A stretch of 64,000 nt of DNA from Hoylesella saccharolytica JCM 17484 (GCF_000614205.1 NZ_BAKN01000003.1:98231-162230), one strand, 5' to 3'. Shown: positions 10,501-20,761, numbered from the stretch's first letter. Translations and numbers: made by a program. Notes: generated by a model from the sequence alone, not told the origin.

Positions 10501-11169
10501 GATACAAAGGCCAGACTCATGTTCAACCTTGGACGAAATGATCTCTATCGATTGGAGGAAAGTACGCCACAGGAAGAGGCTGTTATCACCGAATTGTTAA
10601 GAAACTATGGAGGGCTTTTTACCGATTATATGTATATCGAAGAGGCCATGATTGCACATCAAACAGGACTTACCACCCATCAAGTGTACGTTATTCTCAA
10701 AAATTTAAGTCGACGCAATATCATCAGTTTTATTCCACAACGCAAAACGCCTATCATCACTTACCTACGTGATCGGGTAGACGCTGAACGCATCATCATC
10801 CCTCGTGACGTGTACGAGGTGCGAAAAGAACAATATATCGACAGAATAAAAGCGATGCAGCAATATGCGCAAAGCACGGAAGTTTGCCGGAGCCGACTCT
10901 TGTTAGACTACTTTGGAGAAGAGCGAAACAACGATTGCAAGCAATGTGATGTCTGCCTTTCACATAATTCTTCCACCCCCACTCTATCAACGTTGCAACA
11001 CGCTCGTAGCGCCATCCTCCAATTGCTTGCCGACAACAAGCCCCACTCCATTACCGATCTACACATCCTTCAATTACAAAAAGACAGCCTTGATACTGCC
11101 TTGGAAGCTTTGCTTTCCGAAGAAGAAATCTTTATCAATGGTAGCGAAATTGGAAGAAGTGGACATTGA
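7501..11169 (+). CDS. RecJ exonuclease joined to RecQ helicase in one frame
   Basis: The frame encodes 1,222 residues. Residues 1-570 are RecJ, a 5'-3' single-strand exonuclease of the DHH family: YGDYDVDG, DCGIKAIN, CDHHVPDD, GPRINASGRIENG, GGHTYAAGL. After a short linker, from Met at 9259, comes a complete RecQ 3'-5' helicase of 636 aa: Walker A MPTGGGKS, VDEAHCISQWGYDFRP, the motif VI EAGRAGRDG, and an RQC zinc site with cysteines in EVCRSR and CKQCDVC. Both act in recombinational repair. A single extra A at 9210-9211 would end RecJ with LN-stop at exactly 571 aa and leave recQ as a separate gene starting at 9259. Two adjacent genes are therefore as likely as a true fusion. Confidence 0.88.
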   Translation: MYFKWKYDPPTTNEQQAAKELGEKLNMSSVLAQLLIQRGITTESAAKRFFRPQLNDILNPFLMKDMDVAVDRLNDAMGRKERIMVYGDYDVDGCTAVALVYKFLQQFYSNIEYYIPDRYEEGYGVSKKGIDYANSVGVKLIIILDCGIKAINEITYAKTLGIDFIICDHHVPDDEMPPAVAILNPKRPDDSYPFKHLCGCGVGFKFMQAFAKNNGIPFSRLIPLLDFCAVSIAADIVPVEDENRILAYHGLKQLNQNPSIGLKAIIDICGISGRELSMSDIMFKIGPRINASGRIENGKESVDLLVEKDYNIALKNARHIDEYNEQRKDIDKQMTEEANQIVARLESQKHHSGIVLYDENWKKGVIGIVASRLTEIYFRPTVVLTRDGEFATGSARSIMGFDIYAAIKSCRDLLINFGGHTYAAGLTMKWTDIPVFLKRFHNYVESHIMPEQTEAILHIDAMLDFKDITKKLYNDLKRFSPFGPGNQKPHFCTANVYDYGTSKVVGREQEHIKLELIDSKSSNVVNGIAFGQSGAARYIKSKRSFDIAYTIEGNVFKHNAIQLQIEDIRLTETELRKQNNTSYTTCMAIDKYQDLLHTYWGYSDFRGIQRDIIESITEGKDTLGLMPTGGGKSITFQIPALLLDGVCIVITPLIALMKDQVDHLKQKGILSAAIYSGMTRREIVSTLENCIFGGVKILYVSPERLSSDIFRTKLRHMRVSFITVDEAHCISQWGYDFRPSYLTIAEIRKLKPDSAVLALTATATSKVVDDIQQRLLFKEENVFRMSFERKNLAYIVREATDKREQLKHILRSVSGTAIVYVRSHKHAKEISELLTEADITSTFYHAALEPAVKSQRQTDWQQNRVRVIVATNAFGMGIDKPDVRLVIHFDCPDSIEAYFQEAGRAGRDGKKAYAVLLWNDSDRRKLSRRIVDNFPEKEYIKTVYEHLAYYYQIGIASGAGHSFLFERDKFCKIFKHFPTQTDSALRILERSGYLHYEVNPDTKARLMFNLGRNDLYRLEESTPQEEAVITELLRNYGGLFTDYMYIEEAMIAHQTGLTTHQVYVILKNLSRRNIISFIPQRKTPIITYLRDRVDAERIIIPRDVYEVRKEQYIDRIKAMQQYAQSTEVCRSRLLLDYFGEERNNDCKQCDVCLSHNSSTPTLSTLQHARSAILQLLADNKPHSITDLHILQLQKDSLDTALEALLSEEEIFINGSEIGRSGH

Positions 11170-11225
11170 TATTTTTTTCTTGTCTGCCAATTTCTCTATA
11201 CCCTAAATCCTTCCTATTCAAACGA

Positions 11226-11270
11226 AAGAGAATTGATAACTCACCGCTTCGGTTTGTTATCAATTCTCTT
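11226..11270. terminator. Bidirectional terminator between recQ and the M13 peptidase gene
   Basis: Perfect 15-bp arms AAGAGAATTGATAAC (11226-11240) and its complement (11256-11270). The loop contains a further ACCG-CTT-CGGT hairpin. The two flanking genes converge on it. Confidence 0.8.
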
Positions 11271-11305
11271 CAAAACTATCGATTTTCAAATCTTAATTAA
11301 CCTAC

Positions 11306-13331
11306 TTACCATAACGACAACCGTTGGTTTTTAGGAATAAAGAGTTTATCGCCCTCTTTCACGCCAAATGCATCATACCAAGCATCAATATGCGGCAACG
11401 CACCATTTACGCGCCATTCGCCCAATGCATGTGGGTCGCGTTTTGTACGGTTACGAATTTCCAGTTCGGTAATATTCTGTCCCCAAACACCCGCATATGC
11501 AAGAAAGAAACGCTGATCGGGTGTAAAACCGTCGATTGTTTTGAGATGCTTCTTTGCTGTAGCATTTTTAAAAGCCTGATAACTTACCTGCAAACCACCA
11601 TGGTCAGCAAGGTTTTCGCCCAGTGTAAAGCGACCATTCGCATTGAGGTCAGGTAACACTTTAATGTTCGAGAAGAAGTCGGCATACATATCGGCACGCT
11701 CTTCAAACCCTTTTGCATCAGTGGCTGTCCACCAATCTTTCATATTTCCGCTGTCATCATACTGTCGACCTTGATCGTCAAACCCGTGCGTCATTTCATG
11801 ACCGATAACCACACCGATAGCACCATAATTAAATGCCTCGTCGGCCTTCGGATCGAAGAACGGACGCTGAAGAATACCAGCGGGGAAACAAATTTCGTTG
11901 GTTGTTGGATTGTAATAAGCGTTTACCGTCTGCGGAGTCATATACCATTCATCGCGGTCAACCGGTTTTCCTGCTTTTTCCTCGATATGCCGATTATGCG
12001 AGAAATTGCGACACGCCATTACGTTTTCATAATACGATTTCTGCGGGTCAATAACCAGCTTCCCATAATCAATCCATTTGTTGGGATACCCAATCTTCAC
12101 ATAAAACTTGTCCAACTTTTTGTGTGCGGCAGCCTTTGTCGTGTCGCTCATCCACGTTTGTGCATCGATGCGTTGCCCCAACGAAATTTGCAGATTGCGT
12201 ACCAATTGTTCCATCATCTTCTTAGACGACTCGGGGAAATATCTTGCCACATAAATCTTGCCCAGCGCCTCTCCCATCTGTGCTTCCACTTGATTGGTAG
12301 CGCGTTTCCACAGCGGATAATCCTCTTTTCTGCCGCTCATTGTTTTGCCGAAGAAGTCGAAGTTGGCTTCGCGAATTTCATCGCTTAGGTACGAGGCTGA
12401 ATTCTGGATAACATCCCATTCCATCAGTGCGCGCAAGTCGTCGGCCGTAGCTGCGGCATAAATTTTATCATATCCCGCCATAAACGCAGGCTGTCCCACT
12501 ACTATTTCCTGAATATAAGCCGACTTTACACCTTCGGCATTAGCCATTTTCTCGAGTGGAATATTGGGGTATAGCTCCTGAAATTCTTTCAGCGTCATCT
12601 TATTGTAATTGGCTTGCGGGTCGCGCAATTCGGTAACACTCTTCGATACCAATGCCAACGCTGTTTCTGCACGAAATACGGCATTAGCCTTTCCGTAGCC
12701 TGCGCTTCAGAGAAACCATAGAGGCAAAACATCCGTACAAGATGTTGCTTATAAGCCTCGCGAATAGTAACCGTAGCAGCATCGTTATTGAGATAATAAT
12801 CTTTCTGACCTAATGTCAAACCGCTCTGACCAAGACTTAAAATATTTGTCGTAACATTCTTTTCATCGGCTGCGAAATACGAAGCAAATCCTACCCCATA
12901 ACCCTCGACAGCATATTTCAATTGCAACTGTTGCAGGTCGGCTTTGGTTTTAGCAGCTCCATTTCATTAAGCAGAGGTTTAACAGGAGTCAAGCCCTCGC
13001 GATTGCGTCGTTCCGAGTCCATCGCTAGCTTGTAAAAGTCGGATAACTTTTGCTCCATCGACCCGTGCTTATAGTTCTTCTTCAGTAAATCGCTCAAAAT
13101 CGAGTTGATGCGCTTGTTATTGTCTTCCTGCAACTGGTCAAAGCTGCCAAAGCGCGAGTAAGCTGCCGGCAACGGATTTCTTTTTTGCCATCCGCCCGTT
13201 GCGAACTGATAAAAATCATCGGCGGCACGTACCGACTTGTCGAGATTTGCCGGGTCGATACCCGATTTGCCTTGTGCCATCCCCACCACCGGGGCGGCCA
13301 TCATCATCATCGTCATCATCAAATGTTTCAT
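11306..13331 (-). CDS. M13-family metallopeptidase (PepO-like), two 1-nt frame breaks
   Basis: Exported zinc endopeptidase of the neprilysin family, probably periplasmic or surface-located. The N-terminus is a methionine-rich signal peptide ending near GMAQ. The zinc site HEMTH lies in VIGHEMTHGFDDQGRQYD, the third ligand Glu in GENLADHGG, and the substrate motif NAYYNP upstream. The frame breaks at an A4 run (plus-strand TTTT 12948-12951) and near 12682. One missing base at each restores KTKADLQQL and VFRAETALAL and gives a 675-aa protein, normal for M13. As printed it would make no full product. A minus-strand -7 TATATTTG lies at 13452-13445. Confidence 0.9.
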
Positions 13332-13603
13332 ATTCTTTTTTATTATAAAATAGTGTCTTGCTATGCTTGGTTACCTCCAAAAACTTCTTTCAAGAGTAAA
13401 TGAAAGGTATTACCAGTATAAGATAAATAGCATTTCATTGGCGACAAATATACAAATATTTTTCCACACCGTTATATGCGCTGCTACATTAATCTCACCA
13501 ATAAAAACGGTTGTCAGCATCGGCAAACATATAAACTTTACATCCCATACACTTTGTGTTGTGCATGGTATCACCAATATTTAATTACTTTCGTTCTTTT
13601 TCT

Positions 13604-14509
13604 TTATTGAGAAGAGGTGTCGGTAAAATCATCGGATATATCAGAAACAGAATCAGAAAGAATGGAATTAGCTTTCGTGTCTTTTGACTGAAAGTCTTCA
13701 TTCTCATCATCTTCCATAAAGATTTCATCTGTCTCAGGTTCTAAATCTTCAACCTTTGCATGTGCTTTTTTCTGTGCTATACTTGCCTTGTGTGATGTTC
13801 GTAAATCAGCCGAAACTTGGTTCATCTCATTTACAAGCTTCAACACCAAAGCTTTGTCGTCTTTCTTTGTTGCTAAAAGATATGCCGCCTGAACATATTG
13901 GCATATAACTTCGAAGTATTCATCTGTTTCGCGACGCACGCTACGCGAATTAGGCAGTTTTGTTTCCACCGCATCTTTTCTTCGTTGTGATTCAAGCTTC
14001 TCATATTCCTCATTTAGCTTTTTTAGTTGTGTTAAAACCGGTTCCAATCCCAACGCTGTAACTTCTGCCGTAAGTTTATCCGTATCTTTAAGAAGGCTCA
14101 AAATATGTATGCTTTCTATCGACTTAATTCCGCGCTGAATACCAAAATAAGGTTTTAAGGCAATATATAGTTTTTCAGCCGCCATCTTTTCTGCTTCCAG
14201 AAATGAAATTCGATAAGCTCTAACCAACGAAAAAAGTTGTGTAAGTACATTATCTCGCTCATGGTCTTTTAAATCTAATTCTTTAGTTATCACTGATGCA
14301 GCCGACTCTTTAACAATATCAATCTCCAGGTCAATACTAGCTTTCCACGAAGCCAATAAGTCGGCGGCGATATTAAGTTTGCTCGATTCTACTTTTGAAA
14401 CCAAATCGTATTGTACACGATGAAACTCTGTGTGCAACGCATTGTTGAAACTGTAGAGATACGTTTTTCTAAAGCGTACCATCTTTGGTAAAAGATTGTC
14501 TGTTTTCAT
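13604..14509 (-). CDS. DUF6261-like hypothetical protein
   Basis: A 301-aa soluble, charged, largely helical protein without signal peptide. The opening (VRFRKTYLYSFNNALHTEFH), the regular helical middle part and the Ser/Asp/Glu-rich tail recall the DUF6261 proteins common in Bacteroides and Prevotella. No catalytic motif is visible and no function is known. It is a monocistronic gene on the minus strand, and a -7 TATATTTG on that strand lies at 14686-14679. The family name is from memory and moderately certain. Confidence 0.65.
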   Translation of the reverse strand: MKTDNLLPKMVRFRKTYLYSFNNALHTEFHRVQYDLVSKVESSKLNIAADLLASWKASIDLEIDIVKESAASVITKELDLKDHERDNVLTQLFSLVRAYRISFLEAEKMAAEKLYIALKPYFGIQRGIKSIESIHILSLLKDTDKLTAEVTALGLEPVLTQLKKLNEEYEKLESQRRKDAVETKLPNSRSVRRETDEYFEVICQYVQAAYLLATKKDDKALVLKLVNEMNQVSADLRTSHKASIAQKKAHAKVEDLEPETDEIFMEDDENEDFQSKDTKANSILSDSVSDISDDFTDTSSQ

Positions 14510-14753
14510 AAGTTATAAAATTTAAAATATAATAATTAAGTTTTCATCATTAACAACCTTCTCACATTTTCAGATAGATTATTACCATGATATAAAGTAG
14601 ATTAAAATTATTTTTCTGCTTAATATAAAAAGATTATCTATTGCATCAAAAAAACTTTTATTCAAGGTTATATATCTGCAAATATAGCTCAAAAAAAATA
14701 TTATGCATCAAATAACTGTAATATTTATAAAAAAAACTTTTTATTCATTAGTG

Positions 14754-14998
14754 CAGCAGTATAAAACAGGTTCAAAAAATTTTTATTGCTCTGTACAGTA
14801 GTGAAAATAGGGTTCAAAAAAATTTTATTGCTTTTTGCAGTAGTGAAAGTAGGGTTCAAAAAAATTTTATTGCTATGTGCAGTAGTGAAAATAGGGTTCA
14901 AAAAAAATTATTGCTCTGTATAGTAGTGAAAGTAGAGTTCAAAAAATTTTTATTGCTATGTGCAGTAGTGAAAGGAGGCTTCAAAAAAATTTTATAGA
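14754..14998. repeat. 42-bp tandem repeat array (6 units)
   Basis: Units begin at 14754, 14796, 14838, 14880, 14921 and 14963. The period is 42 bp, with one 41-bp unit. Each contains CAGTAGTGAAA, then a GGGTTC-like block, A6-7 next to T4-5, and TATTGCT. Units differ at a few positions only, so the whole unit is conserved rather than alternating repeat and spacer. No open frame spans it. Confidence 0.9.
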
Positions 14999-15080
14999 TA
15001 TACTTATATCTTTATCTCACAAAAATAAAGTTTATAGAGCTGTGTTATAGTTGTAATAAGGCTTTTTCACCTATATTTAT

Positions 15081-15088
15081 TACCTTTG
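15081..15088 (+). promoter_or_regulatory. -7 element of the ABC-F gene
   Basis: TACCTTTG matches the Bacteroidetes -7 consensus 24 bp before the ATG. No good -33 element is seen, which could mean a weak or activator-dependent promoter. Confidence 0.5.
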
Positions 15089-15111
15089 CGCCTGCAAAAA
15101 ATAACGAATAA

Positions 15112-17058
15112 ATGATTTCTGTAGAAGGACTGAAAGTGGAGTTTGGCGTAAAACCACTTTTTCAAGATGTAAGTTTTGTTGTAAACGACCGCGACAGAAT
15201 TGCTCTCGTGGGTAAAAATGGTGCGGGTAAGTCTACCATGCTTAAAATTCTATGTGGTATGCAGAAGCCTACGGCGGGAAATATTGCCGTTCCTGCTGAC
15301 ACTACGTTGGGTTATCTGCCACAAGTTATGGTGCTACAAGATGATACCACGGTAAAGGAAGAAGCGCGTAAAGCGTTTGCCGACAATATGCGCCTAAAGG
15401 AAAAGGTAGAACGGATGAATCGTGAACTGACTGAACGTACCGACTACGAAAGTGAGGAGTATATGTTACTGGTTGAACGCTTTACACAGGCACATGAGCG
15501 GTGGTTGATGATTGGTGGCGAAAATTATGAGGCAGAAATTGAACGCACATTGACAGGCTTGGGCTTTAGTCGCGAGGATTTCGACCGCCCTACAAGCGAG
15601 TTTAGCGGAGGTTGGCGCATGCGTATCGAACTGGCAAAGATTCTGTTGCGTAAGCCCGACGTATTGTTGCTCGATGAACCAACTAATCACCTTGACATCG
15701 ACAGTATTCAGTGGCTTGAACAGTTTCTTGCACAGAGTTCGGGCGCAGTTGTGTTGGTTAGTCACGACCGTGCCTTTATCAACAACGTAACCAATCGCAC
15801 ACTGGAAATATCTTGCGGTCGGGCCATCGACTATCGCGTAAAGTATGACGAATATGTTACGCTGCGCGCCGAACGACGCGAACAGCAGTTGCGCGCCTAT
15901 GAAAATCAGCAAAAAGAAATTGCCGACATAAAAGACTTTATTGAGCGGTTTCGCTACAAACCTACCAAGGCGGTACAGGTGCAGAGCCGTATCAAACAGT
16001 TGGAGAAAATTGTACCTATCGAGATAGACGAGGTCGATACCTCTGCTTTACGGCTGAAGTTTCCACCTTGTCTGCGCAGCGGCGATTATCCCATTATCTG
16101 TGACGAGGTGCGCAAGGCTTACGGCAATCATACGGTCTTTGCTGATGTTACGTTGACTATTAAGCGTGGCGAAAAGGTGGCGTTTGTAGGGCGTAACGGC
16201 GAGGGAAAATCTACGCTGGTGAAGTGTATCATGGGCGAGACTCCTTTTGAAGGTAGTCTGAAAGTGGGTCATAACGTGCAGATAGGTTATTTTGCACAAA
16301 ATCAGGCTCAGCTGCTCGACGAGCAACTCACTATCTTCGATACTATCGACAATGTGGCAAAGGGCGACATTCGTCTGCGTATCCGTGATATTCTCGGTGC
16401 ATTTATGTTTGGCGGCGAGGCGTCAGACAAGCGGGTAAAGGTACTTAGCGGCGGCGAACGCAGCAGGTTGGCAATGATTAGATTGCTGCTCGAACCTGTT
16501 AATCTGCTTATTCTTGACGAACCTACCAATCATCTCGATATGCAGTCGAAAGATGTGCTGAAAGAGGCGATTAAGGCATTCGATGGAACTGCTATCATCG
16601 TGTCGCACGACCGTGAGTTTCTTGACGGACTTGTAACCAAAGTTTATGAGTTTGGTGGCGGAAAGGTGCGCGAACATCTCGGCGGTATCTATGACTTTAT
16701 TCGCAACGCTTCGGGAAATGAAGCGTCAACAATTGAAGAGGTGGTAAGAAGTAAAGTAGAAGTTGCGAAGAGTAAGGAGGCGGATGGACTAAAGGAAGAC
16801 ATAAACGAAACTTATGCCGAACGGAAAGAGCGAATGAAAAAAATAACGAAGGCTGAAAAGGCGGTGAAGGAATGCGAAAGCAAAATTGCGGCGATGGAAA
16901 AGCGCATTGCTGAACTAAACGACTTGTTGATGAATCCTGCCAATGCTTCGGATATGACTCTCGTTTCAGAATATACATCTACACAACGCGCATTGGATGC
17001 CGAAAACGAACGGTGGATGGAGCGCAGTGAGGAGCTGGAGAAACTTGCACACGAATAG
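15112..17058 (+). CDS. ABC-F family ATPase (translation factor type)
   Basis: A 648-aa cytosolic protein with two ABC domains and no membrane segment, the layout of ABC-F proteins that act on the ribosome. Domain 1 has Walker A GKNGAGKST, signature SGGWRMR and Walker B LLLDEPTNHLD. Domain 2 has GRNGEGKST, SGGERSR and LILDEPTNHLD. An arginine-rich linker joins them, and a charged C-terminal coiled coil covers about residues 550-648, as in Uup-like members. Family members either assist translation or protect ribosomes from antibiotics; the sequence does not decide which. tex follows 64 bp downstream. Confidence 0.92.
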   Translation: MISVEGLKVEFGVKPLFQDVSFVVNDRDRIALVGKNGAGKSTMLKILCGMQKPTAGNIAVPADTTLGYLPQVMVLQDDTTVKEEARKAFADNMRLKEKVERMNRELTERTDYESEEYMLLVERFTQAHERWLMIGGENYEAEIERTLTGLGFSREDFDRPTSEFSGGWRMRIELAKILLRKPDVLLLDEPTNHLDIDSIQWLEQFLAQSSGAVVLVSHDRAFINNVTNRTLEISCGRAIDYRVKYDEYVTLRAERREQQLRAYENQQKEIADIKDFIERFRYKPTKAVQVQSRIKQLEKIVPIEIDEVDTSALRLKFPPCLRSGDYPIICDEVRKAYGNHTVFADVTLTIKRGEKVAFVGRNGEGKSTLVKCIMGETPFEGSLKVGHNVQIGYFAQNQAQLLDEQLTIFDTIDNVAKGDIRLRIRDILGAFMFGGEASDKRVKVLSGGERSRLAMIRLLLEPVNLLILDEPTNHLDMQSKDVLKEAIKAFDGTAIIVSHDREFLDGLVTKVYEFGGGKVREHLGGIYDFIRNASGNEASTIEEVVRSKVEVAKSKEADGLKEDINETYAERKERMKKITKAEKAVKECESKIAAMEKRIAELNDLLMNPANASDMTLVSEYTSTQRALDAENERWMERSEELEKLAHE

Positions 17059-17122
17059 TTACTCGGCCATTTTTTACTCTTTCATTTCTTAGACCTTTCA
17101 TCTTTTAATTACTTTTGCAGGT

Positions 17123-19268
17123 ATGAATACATTCACATCAATTATCGCTGACCGGCTGGGGCTGGAGGCCAAGAAGGTAGAAAACACACTGACTCTGCTT
17201 GAAGAGGGTTGCACTATTCCGTTTATTAGTCGGTATCGAAAGGAAAAAACGGGCGGACTGGATGAGGTTATGATTGGTGAAATCAGCGAGTGGCGCGATC
17301 GTCTGACCGAACTGACCAAGCGTAAGGAGACTGTTTGTAAAACCATTGACGAACAGGGGAAAATGACCGAAGAGTTAAAACGCCGCATTGACGAAACGTG
17401 GGATGCCGCTACGCTTGAAGATATCTATCTGCCGTACAAACCCAAGCGGCGCACACGAGCTCAGATTGCTCGCGAGCAAGGCCTTGAGCCACTTTCTCAA
17501 CTGGTTATGCTTCAGCGCGAACAAGATATAGAAGGGGTTGCTCGTCGGTTTGTGAGGGGTGATGTGAAAGATGTTACTGCTGCACTGAAAGGGGCGCAAG
17601 ATATTATCGCCGAAACAGTGAGCGAAAATGAACAGAGCAGACGTCTGGTTCGTGGAGTATTTAGTAGAGAGGCTGTGATTACCTCAAAAGTAGTTCCGTC
17701 AAAGAAAGAAGAAGATGGTGCGGCAAAATATGCTGATTATTTCGACCTTTCAGAACCTCTGCGCCGGTGCCCAGGTAATCGTTTACTGGCTATGCGTCGT
17801 GGTGAAAACGAGGGATTTCTGCGAGTGAGCATTTCTATCGATAGTGAGGAAGTGATAGAACGGTTGCAGCGTCATTATGTAAAAGGAAGTGGAAAATGTG
17901 CCCAACTTGTGAGCGAAGCTGTGGAAGATGCATACAAGCGGCTAATAGAGCCGTCGGTAGAGAATGAGTTTGCAGCCTTAAGTAAAGAAAAAGCCGACGA
18001 AGAAGCCATCGGTGTGTTTGCCGAAAACCTACGCCAGTTATTGTTGGCGGCTCCTCTGGGTCGACAGCGTGTAATGGGTGTAGACCCCGGTATTCGCACC
18101 GGCTGTAAGGTAGTATGTCTAGATGAACAAGGCAACCTTTTGTTTCATGATGTGGCATATCCTTTTCCACCTCCTGGAAACCGATTGGCGGCGCAAGAAA
18201 AGTTCGGCACAATCGCTCTACGTTATGATGTTCAAGCTATTGCCGTTGGTAATGGAACGGCAAGCAGAGAAACGGCAGATATTTTGCGTAGCTTGTCGCA
18301 GGGCGGAGCCAAACTTCCGGTTTACGTAGTGAGTGAAGACGGTGCATCAGTTTATTCGGCATCGAAAACAGCTCGCGAAGAGTTTCCTAATGAAGATGTA
18401 ACCGTTCGTGGAGCTGTATCAATTGGTCGGCGGCTGATGGATCCACTGGCCGAGTTGGTAAAGATTGACCCAAAAAGCATCGGTGTGGGGCAATATCAAC
18501 ACGACGTAGACCAAACCAAATTGAGAAAAAGTCTTGACACAACGGTAGAGAGTTGTGTTAATTTGGTAGGGGTGAATGTTAATACGGCGAGTGTGCATCT
18601 GCTGACATATATCAGCGGATTGGGAGCAACACTGGCGAAGAATATTGTAGAGTACCGGCGCGAAAATGGAGCATTCGCTTCACGAGCACAACTAAAAAAA
18701 AGTTCCGCGATTGGGACCTTCTGCATTTGAACAGTGTGCCGGTTTTATGCGTATTCCCGACGCCCGAAATCCACTTGACAACAGCGCGGTTCACCCCGAG
18801 CGATATGCGCTGGTGGAACAAATGGCTAAAGATTGCGGATGTGCCGTAGTTGATCTTATCGGTAAGTCTGAACGTCTTAAACAGATAGATTTGAAACGAT
18901 ATGTGTCGGGTGAAGTGGGCCTCCCTACCCTAACCGATATTATCCATGAGTTGGAAAAACCGGGACGCGATCCCCGAGAAGAACTTGAAGAATTCAACTT
19001 TGATGAGCGTGTACATGAAGTGTCTGACCTTATTCCCGGTATGATTTTACCGGGTATTGTCACCAATATCACTAAGTTTGGTGCGTTTGTAGACATCGGC
19101 GTGCATCAGGACGGACTAGTTCATATTTCGCAACTGGCCAATCGTTTTGTGTCAGATCCTACTGAAGTAGTCAAACTGCATCAACACGTTCAGGTTAGAG
19201 TTCTGGAGATAGATATACGTCGAAATCGAATATCGCTGTCGATGAGAGATTTAAAAAGGGGAGTATAG
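17123..19268 (+). CDS. tex: Tex/YhgF RNA-binding protein, frame broken by a 1-nt insertion
   Basis: Tex-type protein linked to transcription and RNA metabolism. Domains in order: N-terminal helical region (PFISRYRKEKTGGLDE), YqgF-like RNase H fold (GVDPGIRTGCK), helix-hairpin-helix (VNTASVHLLTYISGLG), and C-terminal S1 RNA-binding domain (LPGIVTNITKFGAFVDIGVHQDGLVHISQLA). The frame breaks at an A8 run, 18694-18701. With A7 the sequence reads QLKKVPRLGPSAFEQCAGF and gives a 714-aa protein of usual size. A sequencing error is the simplest reading. Confidence 0.93.
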
Positions 19269-19324
19269 ATCGTAAAGGGAAAGTAGGAAGAGAGAAGTCG
19301 AAAACTAATAAGGGAAAGATAAAT

Positions 19325-19365
19325 AAAAAGAGTTGCACCTTTATAATAGAAGTGCAACTCTTTTT
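19325..19365. terminator. Bidirectional terminator between tex and rplT
   Basis: Perfect 14-bp arms AAAAAGAGTTGCAC (19325-19338) and GTGCAACTCTTTTT (19352-19365), 13-nt loop, with A-run and T-run on the two sides. It serves both converging genes. Confidence 0.85.
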
Positions 19366-19384
19366 TATGAAAGTATGATCTTAG

Positions 19385-19729
19385 TTATTTTACTTTATCA
19401 ACAATTGCTTTAAAAGCTTGTGGATTGTTTACAGCGAGATCGGCAAGAACCTTTCGGTTAATCTCAATTCCTGCTTTGTGCAGGGCGCCCATTAATGTAG
19501 AATAGGTCATATTCTCTAACCGAGCAGCAGCATTGATACGCTGAATCCATAACGCACGGAAAGTACGTTTCTTATTGCGACGATCACGATAGGCATAGGT
19601 TAAACCTTTTTCCCACGTGTTCTTTGCTACTGTCCAAACATTCTTTCTTGCTCCGTAGTAACCTCTTGTGAGCTTTAATATTCTCTTTCTCTTTGCTTTT
19701 GAAGCAACATGATTTACTGATCTTGGCAT
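19385..19729 (-). CDS. rplT: 50S ribosomal protein L20
   Basis: 114-aa, strongly basic 23S rRNA-binding protein needed early in large-subunit assembly. The start [15 protein letters not shown] and the segment [15 protein letters not shown] are typical. It is the last gene of infC-rpmI-rplT, 30 bp after rpmI. In other bacteria L20 represses this operon; I saw no defined site here. Confidence 0.97.
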   Translation of the reverse strand: MPRSVNHVASKAKRKRILKLTRGYYGARKNVWTVAKNTWEKGLTYAYRDRRNKKRTFRALWIQRINAAARLENMTYSTLMGALHKAGIEINRKVLADLAVNNPQAFKAIVDKVK

Positions 19730-19759
19730 AGTTTTCTTAATTAAATGTTTGACTAATGA

Positions 19760-19957
19760 TTAACGTAAGCAAAGTAAATCGCGTACTTGCTTCATGTTTG
19801 AACGATCAACGAGTGCCGTGTGCACCAGATTTCTCTTCTGTTTCTTTGTTTTCTTAGTCAAAATATGACTGTGGTAAGCATGATTTCTTTTAATCTTACC
19901 GGTACCGGTGAAACGAAATCTCTTCTTTGCACCGGAATTTGTCTTTACTTTAGGCAT
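19760..19957 (-). CDS. rpmI: 50S ribosomal protein L35
   Basis: 65-aa basic protein of the large ribosomal subunit. I chose the ATG at 19957 ([15 protein letters not shown]), the family's standard N-terminus, over an upstream in-frame ATG that would add 20 unrelated residues. It sits between infC and rplT, the widely conserved order. Confidence 0.95.
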   Translation of the reverse strand: MPKVKTNSGAKKRFRFTGTGKIKRNHAYHSHILTKKTKKQKRNLVHTALVDRSNMKQVRDLLCLR

Positions 19958-20021
19958 TTTTTTACTATTTAATTTATTATTATAACAGTGGTAACGCATA
20001 TACCCGGCGTTACGCACATTT

Positions 20022-20705
20022 TTATTCGCTTTGCAGCTTTTTTAGAATATCTTCACCGTTCTTTGCATTGGCAAAAAGTCCGTTACTTGATGTTTCTGTT
20101 GCTTGTCCTTTCTCGTTAGACACATTTAGAGTTTCAGCTTCGCGCCTTTCGCGATCCATCTTTTGCTGACTTTTCTTAACAGCTCCGGCTTTCTTCGGGG
20201 CCAAATAAAGAAACATCTTTTTTCCTTCAAGTGCAGGCATCTGCTCTACTTTTCCATACTCTTCCAAGTCATTAGCAAATCGTAATAGCAAGACTTCACC
20301 TTGTTCTTTAAAAAGAATTGAACGCCCACGGAAGAAAACGTATGCACGCACCTTATTACCATTATCTAAAAACTCTTTGGCATGCTTGAGCTTAAATTGG
20401 TAATCGTGTTCGTCGGTTTGAGGGCCGAAACGAATTTCTTTTACTTCAACCTTCACCTGCTTTGCTTTCATTTCCTTTGCATGTTTCTTTTGTTGATAAA
20501 GAAATTTGGAATAGTCGATAAGACGACAAACAGGGGGCTCGGCATTAGGAGAAATTTCCACAAGGTCTACACCCTGACTACGAGCCATATCTAAAGCTTG
20601 GCGGGTAGAAACAACAGTAGATCCGCCATCATTAACAACACGGACTTCTTTTGCGCGAATTTGTTCGTTCACGCGATACTGATTCTTTATTTTGTCATTC
20701 TTCAT
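20022..20705 (-). CDS. infC: Translation initiation factor IF-3
   Basis: 227-aa factor that binds the 30S subunit and checks start-codon selection. The N-domain begins [15 protein letters not shown], and the C-domain has [17 protein letters not shown] and [11 protein letters not shown] Lys/Glu-rich tail of about 40 residues extends past the enterobacterial length, as often in Bacteroidetes. The start codon is ATG, not the rare AUU used in E. coli. It heads the infC-rpmI-rplT operon behind a well-matched promoter. Confidence 0.96.
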   Translation of the reverse strand: MKNDKIKNQYRVNEQIRAKEVRVVNDGGSTVVSTRQALDMARSQGVDLVEISPNAEPPVCRLIDYSKFLYQQKKHAKEMKAKQVKVEVKEIRFGPQTDEHDYQFKLKHAKEFLDNGNKVRAYVFFRGRSILFKEQGEVLLLRFANDLEEYGKVEQMPALEGKKMFLYLAPKKAGAVKKSQQKMDRERREAETLNVSNEKGQATETSSNGLFANAKNGEDILKKLQSE

Positions 20706-20730
20706 TCAACAATAATATGATAAGCGGTTG

Positions 20731-20761
20731 CAAAATTACTATTTTTCAGACAACGTACAAA
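20731..20761 (-). promoter_or_regulatory. Promoter of infC-rpmI-rplT
   Basis: On the minus strand: -33 TTTG (20761-20758), 19-bp spacer, -7 TAATTTTG (20738-20731). It lies about 25 bp before the infC ATG. Confidence 0.75.

Larger units (their letters stand above)
14510..15111. other. Intergenic region with tandem repeats upstream of the ABC-F gene
   Basis: About 600 bp without a gene. It separates divergent promoters, is very AT-rich, and contains six tandem 42-bp units (14754-14998). A -7 TACCTTTG at 15081-15088 probably drives the ABC-F gene, with no convincing -33 element. Confidence 0.75.

Noticed and set aside
11324..12388. Long plus-strand frames opposite the M13 peptidase
   Set aside because: They are antisense shadows of a strongly recognised peptidase gene.
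14754..14998. 42-bp array as CRISPR or as a coding repeat
   Set aside because: The full unit is conserved without spacers, and no open frame spans it.
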